Shown in pieces: positions 51,676-59,488 of a stretch of DNA of 64,000 nt. The notes under the pieces were generated by a model. It had not been told where the DNA came from. It worked only from the letters and a program-made list of their open reading frames with translations, and did no database searches. Location: positions 4,092,001 through 4,156,000 of the forward strand of contig NZ_JBDFMM010000001.1 of NCBI RefSeq assembly GCF_047238265.1, read 5' to 3'. Origin of the DNA: Paenibacillus_F sp047238265 (lineage in GTDB: Bacteria; Bacillota; Bacilli; Paenibacillales; NBRC-103111). Within the stretch, counting starts at the first letter, position 1, and each line of letters starts with the position of its first letter. A program made the translations under genes and the position numbers.

Positions 51676-51709
51676 AAAAAAAGACTGCAATGATGACTCA
51701 TCGCAGTCT
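51676..51709 (-). terminator. Intrinsic terminator after yhcH
   Basis: AGACTGC pairs with GCAGTCT, extended by ATGA/TCAT inside, and is followed on the minus strand by seven T. It closes the ABC importer and yhcH transcription unit. Confidence 0.82.
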
Positions 51710-51715
51710 CTTCCT

Positions 51716-52201
51716 TTAAGCTTTTTCAAATAAGGCCGTACTGATTTTGAACACCGCTTTGCGAATCGGGGAAGGAGCTTCCCCGCCTTCGCTTCCTAAA
51801 CCGGGCCGGTGGATATCCTCCGGAAAAAAAACCGCATACATCCCCGGAGTCAGCCGGAGCCGTTCTTCTTCCGCGGCGGGCTCGAACAAGGTGTAATCCT
51901 GCTCCGGACTGCGCTCCGTTACGGCGCTCTTTCCGTTATCCGCCGACCATCCGATAGTCTCCATCCCTTCCAGTAGGAAATGAACGTCGATGTAGCGCTC
52001 GTGCTTCTCCGCTTTTGCTTCCGCAGGATCTTTGGATTCCAGTTCCATAATCGTGAAGAAAATATCTTCTCCCCGGACCGGATGCCTGCCGTTCTCCAGT
52101 TCCCGGAACGGAATTTTTTCCAGCCGGTCCACGACATCCGCCAGCGCGGGATGGGCAAACTTGCGGTCCTGCTTCCAGTTGTTGAGGCTTCCCAGTATCA
52201 T
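51716..52201 (-). CDS. YhcH/YjgK/YiaL family protein (NanQ-like)
   Basis: The 161-residue cupin-fold protein has DMILGSLNNWKQ at the start and KHERYIDVHFLLEGMETIGW and TPGMYAVFFPEDIHRPGL in the barrel; the metal-site residues are the His and Glu in these motifs. E. coli YhcH (NanQ) is an anomerase acting on sialic acid. ATG 52201 is preferred over 52279 because it fits the family length. It lies 92 bp after the binding-protein gene in the sialic acid locus and probably shares its transcript. Confidence 0.85.
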   Translation of the reverse strand: MILGSLNNWKQDRKFAHPALADVVDRLEKIPFRELENGRHPVRGEDIFFTIMELESKDPAEAKAEKHERYIDVHFLLEGMETIGWSADNGKSAVTERSPEQDYTLFEPAAEEERLRLTPGMYAVFFPEDIHRPGLGSEGGEAPSPIRKAVFKISTALFEKA

Positions 52202-52293
52202 GTCGTTCTCGCACCTTCGCTTATCAAATTCCGTGCACGGCTCCCCGCGCACAGTCTGGCTCCGCATGGCGGAAATCACCGCCGGACCTTAGT

Positions 52294-53625
52294 CTACTTG
52301 GACGTGTGGGCGATAATTTCGTTCGCTTTGCGGGCCCAATCGTCCAGCGCCTGCTGGGCCGTTTTCTTCTTCGTGAAAGCCGCCTGCAGCTCCGGATAGA
52401 ATGCGCTTCGCGTTTCCGGGTAGCCCGGTACGGACAGACCGATGTTGCCCGCGTATTTAAACAGGCCGATGGTTTTGTTCTGAAGCGTACCTTCCGCGTA
52501 GTTCGACGCCATGGATTTGCGGGCGCCGATGACCGATTCCGCCTTGGCCATCTTGGCCATATTTTCCGGCGTGTTCATATACTTGACGAATTCTTTCGAC
52601 CACTTCATCTTCGTTTCGTTCTTCGTGTTCCATGCCCAGGTTCCATACCCGAACAGAACGGTGTTGGAGCTTTGGCCGTCGAGAGACGGATAAGGCACGA
52701 GGTCGACCTCGAACTTCTTGGCGTTGCCTTCGGTAAACGCTTTATTGAGCACCGGCAGGTTGCCGATATTGCCGAACATCATGCCGAGCTTGCCCTGCAC
52801 GAACATATCGCTGAATTCGGTGCTTGCCTTGAGGCCGGCCGCTCCCGGAGGCACAACGCCTTCGTCGACCATCTTCGTCATGAATTCGACGCCTTTGGCC
52901 CCTTCCGGCGAGTTGAGAACCGCTTTGCTGTTGTCTTCATTCCACGATTTCGCGCCGAATCCCCACAGGAACGAATGGTTGCCCTGGTCCCCGCCCGTAT
53001 CCCCGGCATAAAGGCCATAGCCGTATACCTGCTTGGCGGGGTCCGTCACCGCTTTGGCCGCTTTCATAAACTGGTCGTACGTCCACGGCTGCATATTTTG
53101 CGGCAGCAGGTCGAGCGCGCCTTTTTCCTTGAACAAGTCCTTGTTCACCAGGAGCCCGATCGCTACCGTGCTGTTCGGATAGATGTACGCTTTGCCGTCG
53201 ACGGAGACGCTTTGGAGCGTCTTTTCTTCAAAATCCGCCTTGTCGATAATGTCGTCGAGCGGCACGAGCAGTCCTTTTTTCGCATAGGAGAGCGGCCAGA
53301 AAAAGGAGCCCTGCTGGATGTCCGGAATTTCGTTCGTGTTGGCCGCAATCGAAATCCGTTCGTTGATTTTGTCGTCCGGCGTGCGGACCATGTTGATCTT
53401 GACGTTTGGATTCGCCTCTTCGAAGCCTTTCTTGATCTCGTCGTAGGCAGCCTGAACGTCGCCGCGGGTATCGACCCACCAGGTCAGCTCGACCTTTTCT
53501 TTGGAACCGCCGGCGTCACCGCCTGACGACCCTTGGGCGCCGGAGCTGTCCCCGGACTTGGCGCAGCCGGCGGCTGCAGTGACGACAAGCGCGGACGTAA
53601 GCAGAGTGAGCGCTAACTTTTTCAA
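52294..53625 (-). CDS. Solute-binding lipoprotein of the sialic acid-locus ABC importer
   Basis: The 443-residue protein has a lipoprotein signal (TSALVVTAAAGC lipobox) and a Ser/Gly linker. The mature part is a family 1 binding protein: VELTWWVDTRGDVQAAYDEI, PDIQQGSFFWPLSYAKKGLL and SDMFVQGKLGMMFGNIGNLP. The start is TTG with GGGGGAA upstream. Placement with two permeases, YhcH and the Nan genes makes sialic acid or a related acylated sugar its likely ligand; this is inference. Confidence 0.88.
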   Translation of the reverse strand: MKKLALTLLTSALVVTAAAGCAKSGDSSGAQGSSGGDAGGSKEKVELTWWVDTRGDVQAAYDEIKKGFEEANPNVKINMVRTPDDKINERISIAANTNEIPDIQQGSFFWPLSYAKKGLLVPLDDIIDKADFEEKTLQSVSVDGKAYIYPNSTVAIGLLVNKDLFKEKGALDLLPQNMQPWTYDQFMKAAKAVTDPAKQVYGYGLYAGDTGGDQGNHSFLWGFGAKSWNEDNSKAVLNSPEGAKGVEFMTKMVDEGVVPPGAAGLKASTEFSDMFVQGKLGMMFGNIGNLPVLNKAFTEGNAKKFEVDLVPYPSLDGQSSNTVLFGYGTWAWNTKNETKMKWSKEFVKYMNTPENMAKMAKAESVIGARKSMASNYAEGTLQNKTIGLFKYAGNIGLSVPGYPETRSAFYPELQAAFTKKKTAQQALDDWARKANEIIAHTSK

Positions 53626-53723
53626 AAGAATTCCCCCATATGTTCATAGTGATTGATGCAGGATTCATCCATCCGCGTGATGGTCACGCGCAGGAACTCA
53701 TTGTACCGGGCGGAGGAAGGCGG

Positions 53724-54554
53724 TCAGCCTTTCACGCCGCCCAGCGTAATTCCTTTGACAAAATAGCCCTGGAAGAGGACGAACACCGCGAGCACCGGTA
53801 CGAACCCGATCGTGGCTGCCGCCATCTGCATGCCATAGTTCGCGACATATTCCGAAACGAGTGTGGCGATGCCGACGTTCATGGTCATTTTGGTGTTATC
53901 GCTGAGCATGATGAGCTGCCACAAATAGTCGTTCCAGGCGTAGGTGAAGGCGAAAATCGCCAAGGCCCCGATGGCCGGTTTCACAATCGGCAGAAACAGC
54001 CGGAAGAAGATGCCGAGCTCCGAGCAGCCGTCGATCCGCCCCGCCTCCAGCAGCTCCGTCGGAACGGAATCGCTGAACTGCTTCATCATGAAGACGGCGA
54101 ACGGGATCGTCAGCACCGGCAGGATGACGCTGAGCAGGTTGTTGACGAGCCCCAGATCGCGCATCATCGTAAAGAGCGGAACGAGCGTGATCTGCCGCGG
54201 GATGAACATCGCGATGAGAATGACGGTGAACACGATCCCCGCGCCCTTGAACTTCCGCTTGGTCAGCGCGTAGCCTGCCATCGAAGCGACGAGGCAGACG
54301 CCGACGGTCGAAACGACCGAGATGATCACGCTGTTGGAGAGCCAGTAGAACACGGAGCCGTCTTCGAACAGGCTTTTGAAATTGACCAGCGTCGGAGAGG
54401 TCGGGAACCAGTCCGGCGGTATTTTTACCGTTGACGACTGGTTTTTAAAAGCGCCGGTGACCATCCAGTACAGCGGGAACAGGAATACGGCGGCCAGTGC
54501 ATAAAGCAGGATGTTGGACAGGAGCTTGTACGCCCAGTAAACGGATTTTGCCAT
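53724..54554 (-). CDS. ABC transporter permease (MalG type), sialic acid locus
   Basis: The 276-residue protein has six hydrophobic segments and an EAA loop ELLEAGRIDGCSELGIFFRL. It ends FVKGITLGGVKG, the typical C-terminus of this family. GGGAGGACCGTT precedes the ATG. It follows the other permease by 16 bp. No ABC ATPase gene is in the window. Confidence 0.92.
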   Translation of the reverse strand: MAKSVYWAYKLLSNILLYALAAVFLFPLYWMVTGAFKNQSSTVKIPPDWFPTSPTLVNFKSLFEDGSVFYWLSNSVIISVVSTVGVCLVASMAGYALTKRKFKGAGIVFTVILIAMFIPRQITLVPLFTMMRDLGLVNNLLSVILPVLTIPFAVFMMKQFSDSVPTELLEAGRIDGCSELGIFFRLFLPIVKPAIGALAIFAFTYAWNDYLWQLIMLSDNTKMTMNVGIATLVSEYVANYGMQMAAATIGFVPVLAVFVLFQGYFVKGITLGGVKG

Positions 54555-54570
54555 AACGGTCCTCCCTTTC

Positions 54571-55464
54571 TTAAAAATCCACGTCGGACTTCATCAGCTT
54601 GAACTGCGCGATAGCCACGACCGAAATGAGCGCCGTAATGACGATTCCCATCGCGGAAGCCAGTCCCAGCTGCCCGTATACGAAAGCGGTGTCGTACAGC
54701 AGGTACATGATCGTCGACGTCGCGTAGTTGGGACCGCCGCCCGTCAGCATCTGGACCACAACGAACGTCTGGAAAGCCCAGATCGTCGACATGACGATAA
54801 TATACAGCGAGGTCGGCTTGAGCAGCGGCATCGTGATGTGCCAGAACTTCCGGAACGAGGAAGCGCCGTCCAAATCGGCCGCCTCGTAATAGTCCGGGGA
54901 AATGTTCCCCAGCGCGGCCAGGATCAGAATGATCGGCTGCCCGACGTTGAAGGTCACGACGACGAAAATGAGCGCGAGAAGCGCGAATCTTTCGTCCGAC
55001 AGCCACATGACCGGCTGCATGCCGATCAGCGACAGCGTGTAGTTGGCGATGCCGTTCACCGGGCTGTAAATCCAGGCCCAGATGAGCGAAAGAATGACCT
55101 GCGACGTAATAACGGGCAAATAAAAAGCACCCCTGAAAAAAGAAGCCAGATGCTTATGCTTGCCGTAAATCGTAACCGCTGCGAATACGGCGAACAGAAA
55201 CGTCAGCGGCACCGTGCCGAGGACAAAACCGAACGTGTTGGCGATCGAGCGCAGAAACACGCTGTCGGTAAAAAGCTTCGTGTAATTCTCCACGCCGATC
55301 CATGTCTGCTTGCCGAGCCCGTAATCGAAAAAGCTGAGATAGAACGCTTTTATAATGGGATAAATCTCGAATAAGACGAACAGGATCGCGTACGGCGCGA
55401 TAAAAAAGAGACCCCAGAAATTGCCCTTCAGCGAGCGGGCCGAGCGAATCGTTTTAGCTGCCAA
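54571..55464 (-). CDS. ABC transporter permease (MalF/UgpA type), sialic acid locus
   Basis: The 297-residue protein has six hydrophobic segments, FRKFWHITMPLLKPTSL after the EAA region YEAADLDGASSFR, and the usual MalF layout. TTG at 55464 is preferred because GGAGGGG lies 5 bp upstream; ATG 55485 has none. It is the first gene of the importer unit, behind the activator-type promoter. Confidence 0.9.
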   Translation of the reverse strand: MAAKTIRSARSLKGNFWGLFFIAPYAILFVLFEIYPIIKAFYLSFFDYGLGKQTWIGVENYTKLFTDSVFLRSIANTFGFVLGTVPLTFLFAVFAAVTIYGKHKHLASFFRGAFYLPVITSQVILSLIWAWIYSPVNGIANYTLSLIGMQPVMWLSDERFALLALIFVVVTFNVGQPIILILAALGNISPDYYEAADLDGASSFRKFWHITMPLLKPTSLYIIVMSTIWAFQTFVVVQMLTGGGPNYATSTIMYLLYDTAFVYGQLGLASAMGIVITALISVVAIAQFKLMKSDVDF

Positions 55465-55504
55465 GACCACCCCTCCATTCTCCATGATTGCGTTTACATC
55501 TTTG

Positions 55505-55612
55505 ATTATAGAAGGGTCGGGCTTGCGCCGACAGGAACGCTTCCCTTTAAAATGTTCACTCTGTTACGGACTTTGCCGCACTGTTCACTCCTCTACGGAA
55601 AATGTTCATTTT
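55505..55612 (-). promoter_or_regulatory. Promoter with direct-repeat activator sites for the ABC operon
   Basis: On the minus strand a perfect TATAAT (55505-55510) has a poor -35 (TGTCGG). Upstream lie two 18-bp direct repeats, TCCGTAACAGAGTGAACA (55553-55570) and TCCGTAGAGGAGTGAACA (55582-55599), 29 bp apart, plus a partial ATGAACA at 55603. Direct repeats of this size are typical of AraC-type regulators, here probably the YesN-like protein encoded next door. Confidence 0.55.
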
Positions 55613-55618
55613 ATTAAG

Positions 55619-55680
55619 AAAAAAGAACCCCGGTTACGCTGCCGTCACGAGGGCGCATGCCTGATCAGACGGTCCGGGGC
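55619..55680 (-). terminator. Terminator overlapping the response-regulator stop codon
   Basis: CCCCGG (in the last codons) pairs with CCGGGG beyond the stop, with an inner CCGTC/GACGG pairing, and the minus strand then runs TTCTTTTTTC. It would end the kinase-regulator unit before the ABC promoter. Confidence 0.45.
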
Positions 55681-57525
55681 ATTCCTCCGCACAAGTATTT
55701 CGAGCGGTACTGCTGGGGGCTTTCCCCTTTTATTTTTTTGAAAAGCCGCCCGAAGTAATTGAAATTCCCGAAGCCAACTTTCTCCGCAATCTGATACACC
55801 GGCAGTCTCGTTCCCGCAAGCAGCTCGGCGGCCTTCTCGATGCGGATTCCGTTCACATAGTCGGTAAAACCGACCCGCGTCTCTTTCTTGAACAGGGAGC
55901 TTAAATAATTCTCGCTCATCGCGACCATGGACGCCGCCCGCCGCAGCGACAGTTCTTCCGCATAGTGGACATTGACGTACCCGATCAACTGCCGTATTTC
56001 GTCGCGGAAGCTGCCCGGCACGACAATTTCCCCCTGTCCGCAGCCGTAATCGATCAACTGCCCGAACCAGTCCCTGGCCTCCGATACATGACGGAAACCC
56101 AGCACCTGCTTGTACAGGGGCAGTTCACGCTCAAGCGGCTCCAGCATTCCGGCGTGATGCGGTTCCAGCGCCTGCTGGATCGTGTGCAGGAGGCGGAGGC
56201 ACCACGGCATGAACTGTTCGACCGGACCCGCCCACTCCAGAATCCGGTCGAACAGCAGTTGCAGAAGATCCTTCGCTCCCGCCGCATGCATCTGCCTGAC
56301 GGCGGCCCGCAGTTGCCGCTCGTCTTCCGGCGTAAGAAGAGGCGCTCCCTCCCGCTGAATACCCCGGGGCGTATACACATGGATGCCGGGCCGGGCATCG
56401 TAGAAGCACCGCTCCAGCGAAGCCGCCGCTTCCCGGTAGGCGCCCGCAAGCCCGGACCGGCCGCTGAACGCTCCGCTGACACCGCCGGCGACGGCAAGGT
56501 TCAGGAAGCGGCGCGCGGCCGCGGCGAGCTCTTCGCCGAGCCGCTTCGCTTCCTCCGCGGAGCCGTCGTCCGTGCCGGAGGCGGGGATCAGCAGCGCGAT
56601 GTCGCCGGTGCCGGCCGGCTGGAACATCGTCCCAAACCGGCCGCCGAACTGGAGCCGGACGAGGTGAGCCAGCCGGTCGTGCAGCGCCGCGGAAGCGCCG
56701 GACATCGGCTCCGGGCGGACGGCAAGCAGCCGCAGCCGATCCGCGAACGGGTCCGGCTGCGGCGGGGCGGCGTCCGCGGGCAGGGAGCCGGGCGGGGCTT
56801 CCCCGCCGGCGGCACTTGCGGCAGGCAGGGCATCTTCGGCCGGGCTGCCGGCTGCCGCTGCCCCCCTAGAGCCCGCCGCAGGCCGCTCGCTCCGGCCTGC
56901 GCCGCTCGCGCCGTGCCGCTCCGCCAGAGCTTCTGCCGCCGCCCCGCCGCTTGCCGTTCCTCCGCCGGAGCCGGCCGGGGGCCGTTCCCCGCGAGCCGCT
57001 CCGGGAGCGTACTCCGGCGCTGCCAAATCCAGCAGCGGGAGCACGCCCGGGGTACCGGCGCCGCTGCCCGTACCGTCTCCGGCCGGATTGTACCGCCGAA
57101 GCCGAACCTCGGCGCCCGATACTTCCTCCGGAGCCGGGGAGCCCTGAGACCGCCCTTATTTTGGCCGCTACCCCGGCAAGCATGTCCACCAGCTCCTCCG
57201 GCTTCAGCGAAGCTTTGAGAATATAGTCCTCCACGCCCAGCTTCATCGCCTGCCGCACGTAATCGTAATCCGTATGGCTGCTGAGCACGATCATATGAAT
57301 GTGCGGATAGTCCCGCTTCACGTGCCCGATCAACTCGATTCCGTCCATCCGGGGCATTACGATATCGGTAAGCACGATATCCGGCTTGACTTCCCCGATA
57401 AGAGCCAATGCTTCCCGGCCGTCCTGGGCATCGCCCGCATACGTGAATCCGTGCCGCTCCCAGTCGATCAGCGATTTGATCCCCAACCGGACGAGAAACT
57501 CGTCGTCTACCAGCATAATTTTCAT
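55665..57525 (-). pseudogene. YesN-like response regulator, frame broken in the linker
   Basis: The first frame (56866-57525) gives a CheY-like receiver: MLVDDEFLVRLGIKSLIDW, the phospho-acceptor Asp in DIVLTDIVMPRMDG, and the conserved Lys in YILKASLKPEELVDML. The rest is in another phase, ending at 55665 with an AraC domain: LRRAASMVAMSENYLSSLFK and YQIAEKVGFGNFNYFGRLFK. Both phases read sensibly on either side of a C/G run at 57134-57139; one base fewer would join them as GLPAPEEVSGAEVRLRRYN. A Gly/Ala/Pro-rich linker of about 110 residues separates the domains. This is a frameshift or an assembly error. Confidence 0.82.
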
Positions 57526-59303
57526 GTTCCGTCTCTCCTTTCTCCTGTCTGTCTGAGCGGAAACTTAAGGGTGACCGTAGTCCCCGCCCCCGCCTCGCTG
57601 TCCACTTCCAGTCCGTAACCGCCCCCGTAGTGCAGGCGAATCCGCTCCTGCACGTTACGCAGCCCGACACCCGGGGAGGAGCCGTCCGGGACCGCCAGTT
57701 CCTTCCGCAAAGCCTCCAGCTTAAGCCCGCTTATGCCGCAGCCGTTATCCGCCACGGTAAGGATCATGAGGCCCCGCTCCCGCCTGACCTCCGCCCCGAT
57801 CGCAATGACGCCCGGGCGGTCGAGAAGCTCGATGCCGTGGCGGATGCTGTTTTCAACCAAGGGCTGAAGCAGCAATTTGATCATCTCCTGGTCTCCGCAA
57901 TCCGGAGGCACATCCACGTGCAGCGTCAGCTTTTCGGAAAAACGCAGCTTCATCAAGGTCACGTAATGTCCGATATAGTCCAGCTCTTCTTTCAGCGGAA
58001 TCAGGGTTTCCCCTCTTCCTATACTCGCCTCCATCATGCTTCCGAGACTGGACAGCATTTCACCCACTTCCCGGTCCTCGCGGATATAAGCCATCCATTT
58101 GATATTGTTGAGCGTGTTCAATATAAAATGGGGATTAATCTGCGCCTGCAACGCCCGGAAGCGCATTTCCTCCTTCTTCCGGTATTCCTCTTTCAGGCGC
58201 CGAAGCAGATCGCGGATTTGCGCGGACATGCCGTTATAGGTGGCGATCAAGGTCGAAATTTCGGCCGGTCCCGCTTCATGCAGAGAGCTGTTGAAATCGT
58301 TTTTCTCGATTTCGCTCATTTTTTTGTTGAGCAATTTTAGCGGACGGGTGACCCGGTGGGTAACGGTGACGGCAAGGAGCATAAACACGAGCCCGATGCC
58401 CGCGACCGTAAGCCGGTTTGTCCGCCGGAGCTCATAAATTTCGCTGAATACCGTCTCATGGGGAATATATTGGACGAGCTTCCATCCCGTCAGGCCGACC
58501 GTCGCGTAACCCGCTATCCATTTTTTGTCCCCGATTTCCATGATGAGCTGACCTTTGGAGGACGTCTGAATCGTTTGCAGCGATTCGGGACGCAGCGAGA
58601 TTTCTTCCATGCCCGGGGGTACCGAACTGGAAATAATACGGCCGGTCTGGTCCAGCAGTACGACCTCGCCTTCCAGCTTGGCCAGCATTTTCTGCAAATC
58701 GCTGTCCTTGACGCTGAGCAGCAGAGTGCCGATATTTCGGTTGGCGTCGGTAACCGTTTTGACGAGCGTGAGCAGCCTGCTTTTGTCATAGTAGAGATAA
58801 TGATCCCGGTCGTTCACCAGCCATTTGATTCCGTAAGGCTCTTGGAGCGTTTGCCGGTACCAGTCGGACTTCAGATATGTTTCATACAAATCGGGTCCCA
58901 CATACTTCGTGCTCATCCAACTGCCGTGCCTGTCCAGCAGGGTGACATAGGTTTCCGTAAAAAAGGGAGTATGCAGCTTGTCCAGCACACTGTCGGTTAT
59001 CCGCAGCTTGTCGTAGTACGTCGTCGCTTCCGGCTGTTTCAGCATGGCGGTGATCCCGGGGTTCAGCGATAAATCCACGGCGGCTTTCAGCACGTCCTGA
59101 AAAAACAGTTCCAGATTGCCGTTGGCCTGATTGAGCGCTTCCTGGGCGGAATTGCCGATTTTGGTTTCGATTACGGTTTCCAGCGGCTTATCGATCCAAT
59201 AGGAGCTGAGCAGAAGCGGAAAAATCAGAACGAGCGCGATCACGAGCAGAAACTGATTATGAAGGGAATTCCACTTCTGCAGCAGCCGTGATGTATTTTT
59301 CAT
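57522..59303 (-). CDS. YesM-like sensor histidine kinase
   Basis: The 593-residue protein has two membrane segments (about residues 18-38 and 290-310) around an extracellular sensor region. A HAMP domain (VTRPLKLLNKKMSEIEKNDF) and a HisKA_7TM-type His-kinase follow, with the phospho-His in ALQAQINPHFILNTLNNIKW and the ATP-binding N and G boxes NSIRHGIELL and TVADNGCGISG. It senses an extracellular sugar and phosphorylates the downstream regulator. ATG 59303 follows GCAGGGGG; the frame to 59432 lacks support. The two genes overlap by 4 bp. Confidence 0.92.
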   Translation of the reverse strand: MKNTSRLLQKWNSLHNQFLLVIALVLIFPLLLSSYWIDKPLETVIETKIGNSAQEALNQANGNLELFFQDVLKAAVDLSLNPGITAMLKQPEATTYYDKLRITDSVLDKLHTPFFTETYVTLLDRHGSWMSTKYVGPDLYETYLKSDWYRQTLQEPYGIKWLVNDRDHYLYYDKSRLLTLVKTVTDANRNIGTLLLSVKDSDLQKMLAKLEGEVVLLDQTGRIISSSVPPGMEEISLRPESLQTIQTSSKGQLIMEIGDKKWIAGYATVGLTGWKLVQYIPHETVFSEIYELRRTNRLTVAGIGLVFMLLAVTVTHRVTRPLKLLNKKMSEIEKNDFNSSLHEAGPAEISTLIATYNGMSAQIRDLLRRLKEEYRKKEEMRFRALQAQINPHFILNTLNNIKWMAYIREDREVGEMLSSLGSMMEASIGRGETLIPLKEELDYIGHYVTLMKLRFSEKLTLHVDVPPDCGDQEMIKLLLQPLVENSIRHGIELLDRPGVIAIGAEVRRERGLMILTVADNGCGISGLKLEALRKELAVPDGSSPGVGLRNVQERIRLHYGGGYGLEVDSEAGAGTTVTLKFPLRQTGERRDGT

Positions 59304-59351
59304 GGGAACCCCCTGCGTAAGGCCGTTGAAGGCCGGATAAGTAGACGGAGG

Positions 59352-59396
59352 AAAAAAAGATTCTTTCAAACCGTCACAATCAACGGCTTGAAAGAA
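59352..59396 (-). terminator. Intrinsic terminator after the sialidase gene
   Basis: TTCTTTCAAGCCGT pairs with ACGGTTTGAAAGAA (one mismatch) across an eight-base loop and is followed on the minus strand by TCTTTTTTT. It lies between the sialidase stop codon and the kinase start, about 50 bp from the latter, so some readthrough may feed the kinase gene. Confidence 0.85.
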
Positions 59397-59488
59397 CCGG
59401 AACCAACCCTGCGGGTAACGTAAAAAGTACAATCCCTCCTTCCCTTGAAGCGGAAAAGTACCGCGTCTTCCATCCGCCTGTAGCGGGT

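Noticed and set aside
59352..59396. Inverted repeat as an operator of the kinase gene
   Set aside because: The stem is followed by a T run on the minus strand just after the sialidase gene, so a terminator explains it better.
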